Assembly (NCBI GenBank): GCA_019916065.1
Contig: CM034233.1
Span: 43,044,750 to 43,108,749, forward strand
Source of the DNA: Vitellaria paradoxa
Taxonomy: Eukaryota > Streptophyta > Magnoliopsida > Ericales > Sapotaceae
Reading direction: 5' to 3'
DNA length: 64,000 nt
Below are positions 46,588-58,639 of the stretch, in pieces. Position 1 is the stretch's first letter, and each line of letters opens with the position of its first letter. Under the pieces are notes generated by a model. It saw nothing but the letters and a program-made list of their open reading frames with translations, was not told the origin of the DNA and did not search any database. The translations under genes were made by a program, and so were the position numbers.

Positions 46588-48460
46588 TGTCACACCCCTA
46601 TTTTAAGTCACACATTTAATTCCTTAAATAGAAGAGACACACTTATACCCTCTATCCATAAAAAGTTCATAATCACCTACCATAGAAAATCTCATACTAA
46701 AACAAAATACCACCTGTTAGATTCACATTTACTCATTGGCAACACAAACAAAATCTCACAAACACTAAAATATGCGCAATTCCACAGTTTCTAGCATATT
46801 AAGCCAAGCCTCACTCTAATACTGTTAAAACTCTAGATTTAATTGTACAAACTCCCAATTGCCAATACGTGATTAAACAAGGACACAGACAACCCAAGGT
46901 CTTCTCCACGTACTTGCAGCCACTCTAATCTCAACCTGAAATGTGTAAATTTTAGGTGCGAGTGCCACACATTCAGTGGAGATATTATACTTAAAATAAA
47001 AGATAACAAATATAAACCAAGGATAATTCACAATAGTTGTATAAACAATCATCCCACAATAAAACAATTTAGATGTATCATAACTGACAGTAACATGAAT
47101 ATCTCAACACACAACTTATCATCGCGTTTCATTTATCAACCATTATCAGCATCACTAGGCCCCAACTAGCCATTTCATGGCATATTTGCATGATAAATGA
47201 TTTAGATGATAATGCAACACACATTTTGCCCTATCTAGCCTATGAGTTGAGCGTTCAATTGTGGACAGTGGATTTAATTCAGCATGTTCCATTAGCCCCA
47301 TCTTGCTTGACCCCATTTGGCCTCATTATTAGTCCTACCTGACTTGGCCCCATTTAGCCTTTTCTATTTCTCTTTTTTTTTTCTCTAGCCCCGTCTGGCC
47401 TCATTTTTCTTCTTTTTCTGGCCCCATCTGGCCTGGTCCTATTTGACCATAATACAAGTATAATGCACACAATTCATGTTAGTATGCAAAAAAAATATAT
47501 ATATATATATTTTTTTCCAGTAAAATATTACTTCCCAAATTTATCATTCTACAAGTAACCATAGTCCTCAACTAACACAACAAAGTCATAGATACTCAGC
47601 GCTCCCTATCAAAACAAATAATTAACAACAACAATAAATTAATAAAATTTATCAATTTATATTTTATAACTTTTACCTTTAAGTGTAATACACCCACCTG
47701 AACAGCAAATATTCTCAAAAAATCAAACTACTGGGGTGGTTGCTGTTGATTATCCTCAGGTCTTAATTTTAACCCAAACAAATTATACAAATTAGAAATT
47801 CAATAGTTAAAATATAAACCAGGTAACTTAATACTATAAATTTAAGGAATAAAACACAACCATTATATATCCATTATATTTAATTTATTTAACCTTTTAT
47901 ACGGTTAATTTTAAACTAACAAAATAAAATAACTTATCTCAATAATTTGGCCAAAATCTCTAATTTTTTTCTCCTTCCTCGTTATTTTTTCCCGGCCCCG
48001 AGTCTTCCTTATCGCATCTTTGTTTTTTTTTTTTTTTTTTTTCTTTTTCTTCCTCATGGTCCCTTCTTAGCCTTATATGCACACACGTGTATATATGTAA
48101 TATGCCTCCACCAAACAACCCCCACCAAACTATATATATTATATATTTTTTTGTTTTATTTTACTTTTTGTTTCATGGTTCTGCCAGCTTACTCCAATAT
48201 GCTTGTATATATGGCCACATCACATCATGTGGCTTTTAGAAGGTTGCCACGTGTCATCTTTTCACTAGTTAATTTAATTAAATGCTAATAAATTCATTAA
48301 TCACAAATTAATTTGGATTAACATCAAATAATTTTAAAATAATAAACTTACCAAAAAAAATTTTAAAATAATAACAAATTAACACAATTAAATTACTAAG
48401 CATTTAAATAAAAATTAAATTAATAATGCAATTAAAATAACAAAAGTTTAGGATGTCACA
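46588..48460 (-). mobile_element. Family-1 solo LTR (copy 4), reverse, in gypsy B RT
   Basis: It begins TGTCACACCCC and ends GGATGTCACA on the plus strand, with TAGAT duplicated exactly (46583-46587, 48461-48465). Reversed, it starts TGTGACATCC like copies 1 and 2. It is 1,873 bp. Parts shared with copy 1 include AATGTGTGGCACTCGCACCT-like and TCTAGAGTTTTAA segments. No internal domain. The plus-strand frame at 47947-48288 is Phe-rich low complexity. Confidence 0.85.
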
Positions 48461-48465
48461 TAGAT

Positions 48466-49213
48466 TAAAAGAGCAATTATCATAAGATTAGGACAAGGGA
48501 AGGTGATGAGTAGAATATAGCATTTAAAACTAAGTATGGGCTTTGTGAGTCGTTGGTTATACCATTTGGTCTTACAAATGCACCTAGCACATTTATGAGA
48601 TTAATGAATCATATCCTGCATGCATTCATAGGCAAGTTTGTAGTCGTATACTTTGATAACATTTAGTGTACAACAAGAGTCTAGATGAGCATATAGATCA
48701 TTTAAGAAGTGTGCTTGAGGTTTTGAGAAAAGAAATGCTTTATGCTAAGTTTAAAAAGTGCACATTTTGCATGAAAAAATTTATTTTTTTGGGTTTGTTG
48801 TTAGTGCAAAGGGGATAGAGTTGATGAATTGAAAGTAAAGACAATCAAGGAGTGGCCTACACCTAGAAGCATCACTGAGGTAAGAAGTTTTCATGATTTG
48901 CCTACTTTCTATAAGTGTTTTGTTAAAGACTTTAGCACCCTTGCAGCACCACTCACTGAGACAATCAAAAAGTCTATTGGGTTTCATTGAGGTAAAGAAC
49001 AAGATCATGCATTTAATTTAATTAAAAAAAGGTTATGTTTCACACCTGCACTAACATTACCTGACTTTAACAAAACCTTTGAGATTGAATGTGATGCCTT
49101 AGGGATAGATATTAAAGCTGTTTTGATGGAGGATAGATGACCCATTGCCTATTTTAGTGAGAAGTTAGGTGGAGCAGCCCTAAACTACCCAACATATGAC
49201 AAAGAACTTTAGG
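48466..49213 (+). pseudogene. Reverse transcriptase, second part, and RNase H start of gypsy B
   Basis: Blocks: IRLGQG and [20 protein letters not shown] (split over frames), FVVVYFDN where the catalytic Y-x-DD box should be (second Asp now Asn), then TFEIECDALGIDIKAVLMED and PIAYFSEKLGGAALNYPTYD, the RNase H start. It stops in the phrase Y-D-K-E-L at about 49213. Confidence 0.82.
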
Positions 49214-49439
49214 GTTGCCACGTCATCTACGACTCTACCATATGAGGTCCAATTGGACTTTATATTCAAGTAGAGTATGTGAAGCCATTAACATAAGACT
49301 TGTACGTCATTTATAGTCAATTCAAATACATATTAGTGCATTGTGCAAATAATTGACGATAGCATATAAAAATAAATATGAATATATATTTGACATTGTC
49401 ATACTTGTAGTCATATGGCAACCCAGTCATACAAGGGTG

Positions 49440-50125
49440 GCTAGATTTGCGACTAGGGTGCCACTGTTGGTGCATCAAATAGGGATGCCACTAGTGGTGC
49501 ATCATGGTGAGGTGCGTCGAAGTGAGGTCCATCTGCTCGTCAACTTGGATGCCATATAATAGGTCAAAGTTGTGAAAGACTCTCTCATGCCCATATTTGT
49601 AGAATGACCAATAAGCCAGCTATCTCCTTTGCCCGAGTTAGGATGCCCTACACATGTCCTAGTATAGGAAAGCTAATGCATCTCTTCTTTAACTAAACTA
49701 TCCGACATTATCCAAATTGTTGAATAGTGGTTGATACATCAACTTAATCAACATGAATAGGGTCGTCTAGGCATAACGATGTACTAGTCATCATCTATAA
49801 CTAGCTAATCCATATTTGGCCCCCTTTGATAGCACTAGTAGGTGGGGCAACACCTAGGTAGAACTAGACTATGTTGGTCCACAAAACCATATTATGACTT
49901 AGATCTATACTGGTAACTGCTGCACCGTCAACTCTCAACCCAGCAATAGCAATGATGTCCTGCAATGTGATGGTGCACTCTCTAATTAGCTTATAGAATG
50001 TGTGGTCTCTACTAGCCATCTCTCCACTAGTGTTATGATCAATGGCCTATATAATATGATGGATCTGAGGTGGTAGAAGGAACATACCCCCACCCAAGCA
50101 GGGTAGTCTACAACTCAGTCATCCC
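49440..50125 (-). pseudogene. Plant mobile domain (PMD, MAIN/MAIL-like)
   Basis: The minus strand reads AIDHNTSGEMASRDHTFYKL, then ECTITLQDIIAIAGLRVDGA, close to the PMD signature ALVERWRPETHTFH..GECTITLQDVA..LGLPVDG. Further down, decayed blocks include LDDPIHVD and SWLIGHS. Stops are frequent after the signature. PMDs are found in MULE and gypsy proteins and in host MAIN/MAIL genes for silencing. Position after a MULE transposase favours a transposon origin. Confidence 0.7.
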
Positions 50126-50394
50126 TGGGAGGATCTGTAAGGTCTCTCAAAAGGTGGTGGTAGCTAGTATGAAGATCAAGTACAGACAAATCCTTAAGAA
50201 TGAAAAAAATACAATCAAATAGGTGTTTAGTATTTTCAAAATAAAATACATTTTAGTTAATAGAGTTAAAAACATAGCCCTCCTATATGTTAGTTGATAT
50301 GTGCCTATACTATGTACCAAATACAGACGTATTATGAGGTTCCAGCGATAGCAAAGTATGATCCCTATCAAGTGAGGACTTCATAAGTTGTACG
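50126..50394. other. MULE interior without recognisable coding
   Basis: AT-rich spacer between the PMD and the minisatellite. A minus-strand open frame at 50147-50371 has no known domain. Confidence 0.3.
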
Positions 50395-50635
50395 TAAAAA
50401 AAATACCAATAGTTTAAAGTTATACACAATACATAACAGAGTAACCCCAAAACATTTCAAAGTCTTACACCATACATAATAGAATATCCACAAAACATTT
50501 CAGAGTCTTACACCATACATAACAAAGTAACCACAAAATAGTTCAAAGTTTACACAATATATAATCGAGAAATTGCAAAACAATTCAAAGTCTTGCAAAT
50601 TACATAAACAAGTAATCAAATAACAATTTAAAGTC
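50395..50635. repeat. 43-base minisatellite, cut by the LINE
   Basis: About five diverged units of the form AGTAACCACAAAACATTTCA, then AAGTCTTACACCATACATAA. The last unit continues at 56527-56570 beyond the LINE (TTATAAATTACATAACCAAG). Its units share the target word AATTTAAAGTC with the LINE duplication. Confidence 0.7.
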
Positions 50636-50684
50636 ATGTAGGCAGAATGAGAGCTTCTCTTTCTACTTTCTCTGTCTAAGTTTC

Positions 50685-52440
50685 ATGGCTGAACATTCTT
50701 CTCCTTCTAAGCAATTAGCTACCTTTCTTGCTCTCTCGAATTCTCACAAGGATGGTATAGGATTAGATGAAATTCCTGTGGGGTTTTCATCTACTTCTAT
50801 TCCATTCAAGCTTTCTCTCATTTCCTTGAATGCCGCTGCAGCTGACAAAGCTAGCATAGGTCTATATATTTCCTCTTCGGAGGCCATATCTCAATCTCAA
50901 CTAGCTTCACGTTCTCTTTCTTATTCGCCTGCTAAGCTCCATGGATACTTGAAGCAAACCAAGTCAATCGATGATTTGAGAAAGGAACTTCAACACTTCA
51001 AGCATAATAGTCAAGTTACGGACCACTCTGCTAACTCTTATAGCATAAGCTCCTTAAAGTTTTGGTGCGAGACAAAAAAGTACCATGGAAAGCAGGATGC
51101 GACTTTAACAAGTTGCAGAGCTTAGCAATTTAATGATTTCAGTCTTAAATGAGGCCACTAACTTTCAATCCAGTGTTAATGAAGAGAAGTTAAAGCTACA
51201 CACAACTCAGAAGGTAAATTAGCAAGATGCTACCAAGCTGTGGGGAGCCAATGTCAAAACCAACAAGGAAGAGCAATGGAAGCTACAATCATCACAGGGA
51301 GCTCAGCAAGTCCATAGTAAGCTTCATGCTAAACATGCACAGGATAAACCCCATGAGGAGTCAAGAAACACCAACTTTTCATGTGACTTACCTTTAAATG
51401 ATACTGAATCTCAGTTAATTAATGCCCAGCAAAGCCTACCCCAAATTTCAAAGCCCTTCCTTTTACCACCTAAACAAACTGTGGTACCTTTTGGCTGACT
51501 TAGGCTCTTTTCCTCCTCTTAATGAAATAAAAACCAACTTAGCCCAGCTGAGCAATGCATCTAACCCAATGCATAATCTACTTCCAACAATTCTACCATC
51601 ATAATTAAATCCATACATAATAGTTAGGCTAGCCTATTCAATGCTAACCGAATTAAAATTGATGGGCTATAACAGGAATTTGTCCAAGAACCTCCCCCTA
51701 CAAATTGCTCCAATCCTTGTGTATCTATCACGTTAGATGAAGTTCAAGAAGAGCTCAACAGATGGAGTAATGCTCTAGTTGGTTATGTAATTGTTGCTAA
51801 GCCTCCTTACAAATTCATGAAGCAATTTATTGATCAGAAATGGAAATCTTTTGGGCATGTAGACACTTTGCTGCTGAGAAGTGGAGTCTTCTTTTTCAAT
51901 TTTGAGGAAGAAGAGATAAAGCTAAAAGCACTAAAAATGGGTCCGTGGACTGATTTTAATAAACCTTTGGTTCTCAAACCCTAGTCACCACAATGTTTAT
52001 ACGAAAAAGAAGAAGTCAGCTTTATCCCAATATAGGTAAAATTGCCACACCTTAAACTCCACCTTTGGTCTACCAGAATTTTGAGCAAGTTATCAAGCCG
52101 AATTGGACAACCTTTATTTACTGATAGGATGACAGCTACCAAGCAACGCCTTACGTCTGCGAGGGTGTGCATTGAAATTAAATCCGATGCTGAGCTCTCC
52201 CATTGGATAGAAATATCAGACTATAAAGGTACGATTTACAAGTAGCAAGTAGAATATGAATGGATTCCTAAGCTATGCAAACACTGTAAGAGTATAAACC
52301 ATGGTTCCAATAACTGGCCTAAAGTGGTAAGATCAAAATTGAGACCTAAAGCTTCCTCTAGCAGTTCAAATGCAAGGCAAACACCAGACAACAGACCTCA
52401 AGCAAGGTAGCTACTCCATTTTCTTGGCCAATGACAATTC
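50685..52440 (+). pseudogene. LINE ORF1 (DUF4283 and zinc knuckle)
   Basis: It starts MAEHSSPSKQLATFLALSNS and stays open for 146 codons before a stop at 51123. DUF4283 follows at about 51733-51985 (ELNRWSNALVGYVIVAKPPY, then KALKMGPWTDFNKPLVLKP). A knuckle CKHCKSINHGSNNW at about 52276-52320 has C, C and H in place, but the final Cys is Trp. ORF1 proteins bind LINE RNA. The start fits, being 49 bases into the element. Confidence 0.8.
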
Positions 52441-52959
52441 AGCCATAGTGGTGGCTAATAAATATGCAGCACTTGAAGATGCTCCTCCCAGCCACTAGAC
52501 ACATCAGTTAATGCAGCCCAAGTTCTGAAATTCAGCAAGGAATTACTTTCGAGGATCCTAATGGTTTTATGCTACTCAACCTAATTGTTTATGATACTAT
52601 TACTTTTGATGTGAAGCCTTTTCAAGCTTCTCATGGCTGCAATTACCCTCAATTGTTGGAAAATCAAAAGCTTACTACAAACTTGTAGATTATACAATTT
52701 GTTGCAGCAAGCTTCCGAAATTCTGAAGCTAGCTTATTGGAGAATATCATGGGTCATCAAGGTGATGATAACTCCCCTAACTCCAGAATTTTTTATAATG
52801 ATAATTGCAAACAAATGTTGTCAAAGAACCAAAGGAAAAAAAGAGGGAAGCTTATCCATGCACTAAACCATAAGAGTAAGGCTTCTTAAGCCAAGTCCCC
52901 CTCCCATTACTCTCTTAAATGAATCTAGCAACATAGAATACAAGGGGTTTAAACCACCC

Positions 52960-53722
52960 TTTGAAGCAAGCTGAGGTAAGGAAGCTAATTAGAAGTTCTT
53001 CTCTTGTTTTTACTAGTCTTTTGGAAACAAAGGTTAGACATCATAATATAAAGAGCAATTGTAGTGCCATTGGCTCCTTCTTTTAGTACTTTGGCAACCA
53101 AACTGATGACTCTCTTGCTAGAATTATACTTTTGTGGGATCCTTCTATTATAAAGGTACAAATCCTTTCATGTGCAGCTCAATCCATTTTTTGTCACATC
53201 TCTCACCATTAGCTATCTATAAATCTTTTTACTGCTATTGTTTTTACCTATAATGCCAGGAAAGGTAAGGAATCACTTTGGAAAGATCTACTTCTTAATT
53301 ACACTCTTATTGATAATGTGGCTCCTTGGATTCTTATTGGGGATTTCAACATTGTTAAAGAAGACAATGAAAAGAAAGGTGGTAGAAGCATTGATAAGCA
53401 AGTTGTTTTCAAATTTAATGAATGATTTGATGCCATAGAAGTGACAGATTTGAGGTACTTTGGATGTCAATTCACTTAGAGCAACAAGCAAAAGGGTGGG
53501 CTTAGAATTTTCAGCAAATTGGACTGTGCACTTGTCAATGAAAAATGGCTTAGTTTCTTTTCAAATTCAGAAGCCTTCTTCCCCATTCCAAGCATCTCGG
53601 ATCACATCCCTATTATCACAAGCATTCAGCCCATCAAAATAGGGAGGGAACCCTTCAAGTTTTTTAGTTTTTGGACTAAGCACAAGGAATATGCAAGCCT
53701 TATTAAGGAGATATGGACTTAA
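52960..53722 (+). pseudogene. LINE ORF2 endonuclease domain
   Basis: Blocks of an apurinic-type endonuclease are visible: SLLETKVRHHNIKSN with the catalytic Glu (53018), PWILIGDFNIVKEDN with the D-x-N pair (53330), FSKLDCALVNEKW (53513) and SISDHIPI with the S-D-H end (53598). Several stops and at least two frameshifts occur. It would nick target DNA to prime reverse transcription. The stretch 52441-52960 is a decayed inter-ORF region. Confidence 0.85.
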
Positions 53723-53759
53723 TGACTACCAGGCTCCCCAATGATCAAGTTTTGCTCCA

Positions 53760-55400
53760 AGCTCAAGCTACTTAAGCAAGCTCCCAAAGACTTCAACACC
53801 AAGCATTATGGCTACCTTTCCAAGAAGGTCATAGCTGCTAAAGAGGAATTAGCCACAATTTAAAAAGAGATACAATCTAATCCAAGGCAAGCCCTCATTG
53901 ATAGAGAAGTAAAAGCACTTAAAGCATACTCATAACTAGCCTTTGCAAAGGAAGCTTTCTATAAACAAAAGGCTAGGGATAACATCATCAAGATAGGTGA
54001 TCTTAACACCTCCTACTTCCATAGGAAAGTCAAAGCTCATTGCTTAAGGAATAAAATTCTCTCAATCATGGATGTTCAAGGTGAGAGACATGAAGACTAT
54101 GAGAAAGTCAAATCCATTTTTATCAAGTACTATAAGAAACTCCTTGGCACACCTTTTGATTATCCTCAAGAAGCTTTCCCATATGTCAAGGAAGTCATGC
54201 AAGCTGAACATCCTCAGGACATCATTGATTCCCTTAATCTTGAAGTCACGAATGATGAAATTAAAGACACACTATTTTCTCTGCATGATCATAAAGCTCC
54301 TGGACCAGATGGATTCATTTCTCATTTCTTTAAGGTCTCGTGTAATGTAGTGGGAAAGGATTTTATTGCGGCCATCAAATCATTCTTCCATTCTAGTAAA
54401 CTATTGAAGGTCATTAACTTCACCATTATTGTATTGGTCCTTAAAGTTTCTAATCCAAGCTCAGTTACAAATTTCAAGCCTATCTTTTGTTGCTTAATAG
54501 TTATAAGTGCATATCCAAGATTATTGCCAATAGACTCAAGAACCTTATGCCTTATGTCATTAGCCCTTCACAGGCTGCATTTGTTAAAAGGAGGTCTATC
54601 TCAGATCAAATTCTTCTCATACAAGAGCCAGTGAGGAATTACCATAGCTTGTATCACCATTCCTCAATTCTACATCTCTATGAATAGTGCTCTTGAGGGC
54701 TATTTTTTTGGAGCTAAAGGGCTTAGGTAAGGTTAACCTCTCTCTCCTTAGCTCTTCCTAGTTATTATGGAGTTCTTCTTAAGGCTATTCAACAACCTAG
54801 CTAAGGAAGGGGACTTCATTCTTCACCCCAAGTGTTTTGAGCCTCTCATCACCCACATATGCTTTATAGATGATCTTTTTCTTCTATGCTCCCCTAATGT
54901 TACCATATTCCATGTAATTCACAAGGCTTTGCCGGAATTTCATAAATATTCTGGACTCCAACCAAATGGGCACAAAAGTAAAGTCTATATCACAGGTATA
55001 AATAAGAATGAAAAGTAGCACCTCTGCTCAATTCTTGGATTCCAATTAGGAGACCTTCTAGTTAAATACTTCAGGATTCTTCTCATCTCCACCAAGCTTA
55101 AGACTGAGGATTGTAAAGGCCTTATTGACAAGATTACTAAAAATCTTCAAAGCTGGTCCTCCAAATTCATCTCCTATGCTGGCAGGTTAATCCTTGTCAA
55201 TTCTATCCTCTTTAGCATTCAAGTCTATTGGAGTGTGCATTATATGCTTCCTAAAAAGGTTACCAATACTATTGAGCAAATTCTAAGGAGATTCCTATGG
55301 TCTGGCACTAAACTCAAGAAAAAGAGGATGCAAAATAGCATAGGATGACGTATATCAACCAAAATATGAGGGGGGCCTTGGAATCCGCAAACTCTATGAG
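53760..55400 (+). pseudogene. LINE ORF2 reverse transcriptase
   Basis: A helical linker (53760-54060) is followed by RT blocks: HDHKAPGPDGF (54282), KCISKIIANRLKNLMPYVIS and SQAAFVKRRSISDQILLIQE (54500-54640), and the catalytic box as ICFIDDLFLLCS (54860), where the usual FADD is FIDD. Then LQPNGHKSKVYITG and SAGRL-like motifs (about 55175) follow. Some RT sequence between 54660 and 54760 is compressed, indicating a deletion of block 4-5 material. Confidence 0.88.
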
Positions 55401-55899
55401 TGGAACAAGGCTACCATGATGAGACATATATGGGCTTTATGCTCTAAGAATACATTCTTATGGGTGCAATGGTGTTGTTCCAACCTCTTAAGACATAAAT
55501 GCTTTTGGGAAATTGAAGAACCTTAAGATTGCTCATGGACTTGGCTAAAGCTACTCAAAATTAGAGAAGAGGCTATCCACATCTCTAAATACAAAGTGGG
55601 CAATGGTGAATTCATCTCTCTTTGGTTCTCTAATTAGCATCGTAAAAGGTCATTGATCCCAAAATACACCCCAAGAATTACTTATGATGTTAAAATACCT
55701 AAAGGGGCAAAGGTATCAAGTGTGATTGATAAAGGGCAATGGAAATGGCCGTTCCCAACTACTTGGGAGCTCCGAGAGGTAATACTTGAATCTCCACCTG
55801 ACAACTCACCACAACTGCATCTTTAAGACCAATTTGCTTGGCTTGCATAAAAAAAATAGGGATTATAATGCTTCAGCTACTTGGAATGCTGTTGGACAA

Positions 55900-56245
55900 A
55901 GATTTCCAAAAGTGGAATGGTATAAACTCTTACGGTTCCCTTATCACATCCCATGGTAGCTTTATTCTTTAGCTTGCTATTAGGGAAAGACTCTCAACAA
56001 AAGATAAGCTACTTACACGGGGAATGCTTGTTGACTTTTCTTGTGTCCTATGTGGGATGTACTAAAAAGATGCAGCATCTCTTCTTTTCTTGCCCTTACT
56101 CTACTGAGTTACAAAAGAAGGTCCTACAAATGTGCTCAATCATCAAACCTACTCAATCATGGCAAGAGGAGATCTTATGGATGGTTAGTAAGTTTAGAGG
56201 GAAAAGATTCAACAACATTAAGTACAAAGTGGCATAGGCAACATT
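55900..56245 (+). pseudogene. LINE ORF2 C-terminus, zf-RVT domain
   Basis: Blocks HGECLLTFLVSYVGCTKKM and QHLFFSCPYSTELQKKVLQM match the zf-RVT region (C..C..E-x-x-x-H-L-F-F-x-C). The following 250 bases are a 3' untranslated region ending in the A-rich tail. Confidence 0.8.
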
Positions 56246-56589
56246 AGTTTATCACATATGACAAGAATGTAATGCAAGAACTTTCAAAGGGCTCTCATCT
56301 TCTACTACAAGCATTATCAGCAACAGTTAGCAAGTAATCAGATTAAGGGCTTCCCAATTTCCTATCATCAAATACACTGAAGAAAATGTTAGATTTTGTA
56401 GCTCTTGGGGTATCCCAATTTGTAACTAAATTGTACACAAGGGTATACCCCAAGATAATGTAAATTCTTTCTCGATTAATCCAAATTATACTTACTTACC
56501 AAAAAATAAAAAAACAATTTAAAGTCTTATAAATTACATAACCAAGTAATCATAAATATTTTGGTAATACATCAAAATTGAACTAAGTA

Positions 56590-58620
56590 GCTCGGATGTC
56601 TACCAGGGCACTTATTCCTAATATCACCCTCGGCACGGCAAATGCTGCACCATATCTTAGATGAACTTCCATTCCTATCCATCTCATTCTTAATATGAGT
56701 TGACATGGGCCTTCATTTTTATCGCTTCAAATTTGGATTCAAAATGAACATCGAGACACTTGATGCCTCACAATATTTTGGATCATGCAAGGGTTAGAAT
56801 CGAGGATCATAGGTGTTCACATATACATCAATGTTGTACTTAAAATCATTGCCATTCAGCTATATTTGGCTTCTTGCAAACGGAGATGACATGCAAGCAT
56901 AGGATCCAGAGATTGCTCCATTTACCATATATGTAACTCTAATCTTTTAGAGAAATCACTTGTGCATTGCCACCTCTATTTATCGTTAGTTGATAGTTGC
57001 CTCTTAAACCACATCAACATGATTAAATCGGATAATTTGGTGACTTCGAGCAGGTTGCTGGTATTTATCCACCAATTTCAGCATATCTAGAAGATGTTGA
57101 ATCCCAACCCCTTGAGCTTCCACTAAATGAAAATTTTTTAGGTTTGTATCACTTCCCATAGCAATAAGCATCTTGCCCTTATATTTTCCACATAGGCGAA
57201 TGCTATCTATGGCTAGGATGGGCCTACAAAACTGAAACCCATCAATAAAGGGCTTGAATGCCCAAAACACATACTATAGGATGGCAGTACTTGTGACTAA
57301 TCTAGGACGGTAGCGATAATCAACAACATTCCTAGGATTGTATGATTGCATCGTATATAGAAATATTTGTAGCTTTCTATATGAATCATACTACTCATCA
57401 AAAGTAGAGGCAATTGCCTTCTATTTCGCGGCCCACCCTTTGTTATACAATAGTACGCATTGGAATTGTTTCTTCACAATCACAACCAATATGCCAACAA
57501 AAACAAATTGATCATTTTCCCCAAATCTTCAATGTGCAATGCAATACATCTGGAATCTAATTATGAGTGATCTTTATTCATCCGAGCATAAACACAACTA
57601 TGAGGGCCCTTGTACTTGGTGATCTCAAACTAGCCATGTTTCTTTAGTTTGTTAGCCCTGAGTCTCCAAGTACAAGGGGTTCTAATGAACATCTTGGACT
57701 TAATGGCCCATTTTTTTATATCTGACTTAACTGTCCAAAAATGAGTATTCATTTTGATTAAGTATGCCTTTAGAGTATTCATTAACTCAGCTTTATCTTT
57801 GAATAGAACGCCAACTTGTCTTAGGGTCCCAATAATACAGCAGCATTGACTAAGTCAAAGTTGTAAATATTTGTGAGTCGAGTTGATGCAAACCATACTT
57901 ACTCTCTTCTAACCCCTTGTTAACATTAAACTTAACGTCAAAGTTGACATCATCATCAACATTAAGGTCAATATCACTGTTAACATCTATTTTAGAGATT
58001 GGTTCATCCTTTACCATCAAATCTTCCTTGGGTGGAGGCCAAAGTGATGCACCAATGTGCATTTACTTCTCATGGTTAACCAATTCCTGAACAGTTCCCC
58101 ATTGAGCAAACTTTGCATGCGTGGGACTAAGAGGCGACTGAATATCATGCAATTAGGAACTATGTTCTCCTTCAGAGCCAATGGTAGGCCTTGTCTCAAC
58201 TCTGACAATAATTGCTGCCTACAAAGGAGATTCCACTAATAATTTTTTATACTCTATATACAAGTTAAGGTAAGATGCTTTAACTTGTCCAATACATCCA
58301 TCATTGCCCTTACATCAATGTTAATTTTTCACACGCATTGGCCTGTAACAAGTTGTATCTCCAATAATAACTGGATAACGACAAGTTACATTCATCTTCA
58401 CTTGATCCGCATCTACTCACAATTTGTTGTATAATTTTGTGACTAGCTGTTCAAAGCTTAGACCACTAATAACCTAAATGCACTCCTTATAGTCATGATT
58501 ATAAGACAATCTCTCAGCTATTGATATATACTCACACCCCATTAGCAAAATAATGTCACGTATTATTTTACCATTGCACCTTCAATTGAATAAACTACAA
58601 TCATTTAGCAAGTTCAAGAA
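56590..58620 (-). pseudogene. MULE transposase (degenerate, core deleted)
   Basis: Minus strand from 58440: MNVTCRYPVIIGDTTCYRPM (MuDR N-terminal domain), an Asp-rich linker (57900-58060), KYKGPHSCVYARMNKDHS (57600), then FWAFKPFIDGFQFCRPILAI and CGKYKGKMLIAMGSDTN (57270-57150), the start of the MULE DDE domain. Right after this the similarity breaks. Only the C-terminal knuckle, CSICRAEGDIRNKCP near 56620, remains, with His replaced by Asp. Most of the catalytic core and the SWIM region are therefore missing. Confidence 0.85.
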
Positions 58621-58639
58621 AGTTGGAAAAATTTTTATT

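Larger units (their letters stand above)
39947..49213 (+). mobile_element. Ty3/gypsy retrotransposon B (degenerate, 3' truncated)
   Basis: In plus-strand order: a pol C-terminal tail, LTR, primer site (40824), gag (41.5-45.45 kb, split), protease (45.53-45.95 kb), RT (46.23-49.13 kb, split), and the start of RNase H. Similarity stops at about 49213. No integrase or 3' LTR is found downstream in the window. Two LTRs and two MITEs interrupt it. Protein style (IDGGS protease, KCFKC..CPNKR knuckle) differs from gypsy A, so this is another lineage. Confidence 0.8.
50636..56512 (+). mobile_element. L1-type LINE, near full length (degenerate)
   Basis: A 14-bp duplication AACAATTTAAAGTC flanks it exactly (50622-50635, 56513-56526). 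It has a short leader, ORF1 with DUF4283 and zinc knuckle, ORF2 with AP-type endonuclease, RT and zf-RVT, and an A-rich tail (CCAAAAAATAAAAAAAC). At 5.9 kb it is full length for a plant L1. Stops and frameshifts disable both frames. Confidence 0.92.

Noticed and set aside
47947..48288. 113-codon plus-strand frame
   Set aside because: It lies inside a reverse solo LTR and is dominated by Phe from T-runs.
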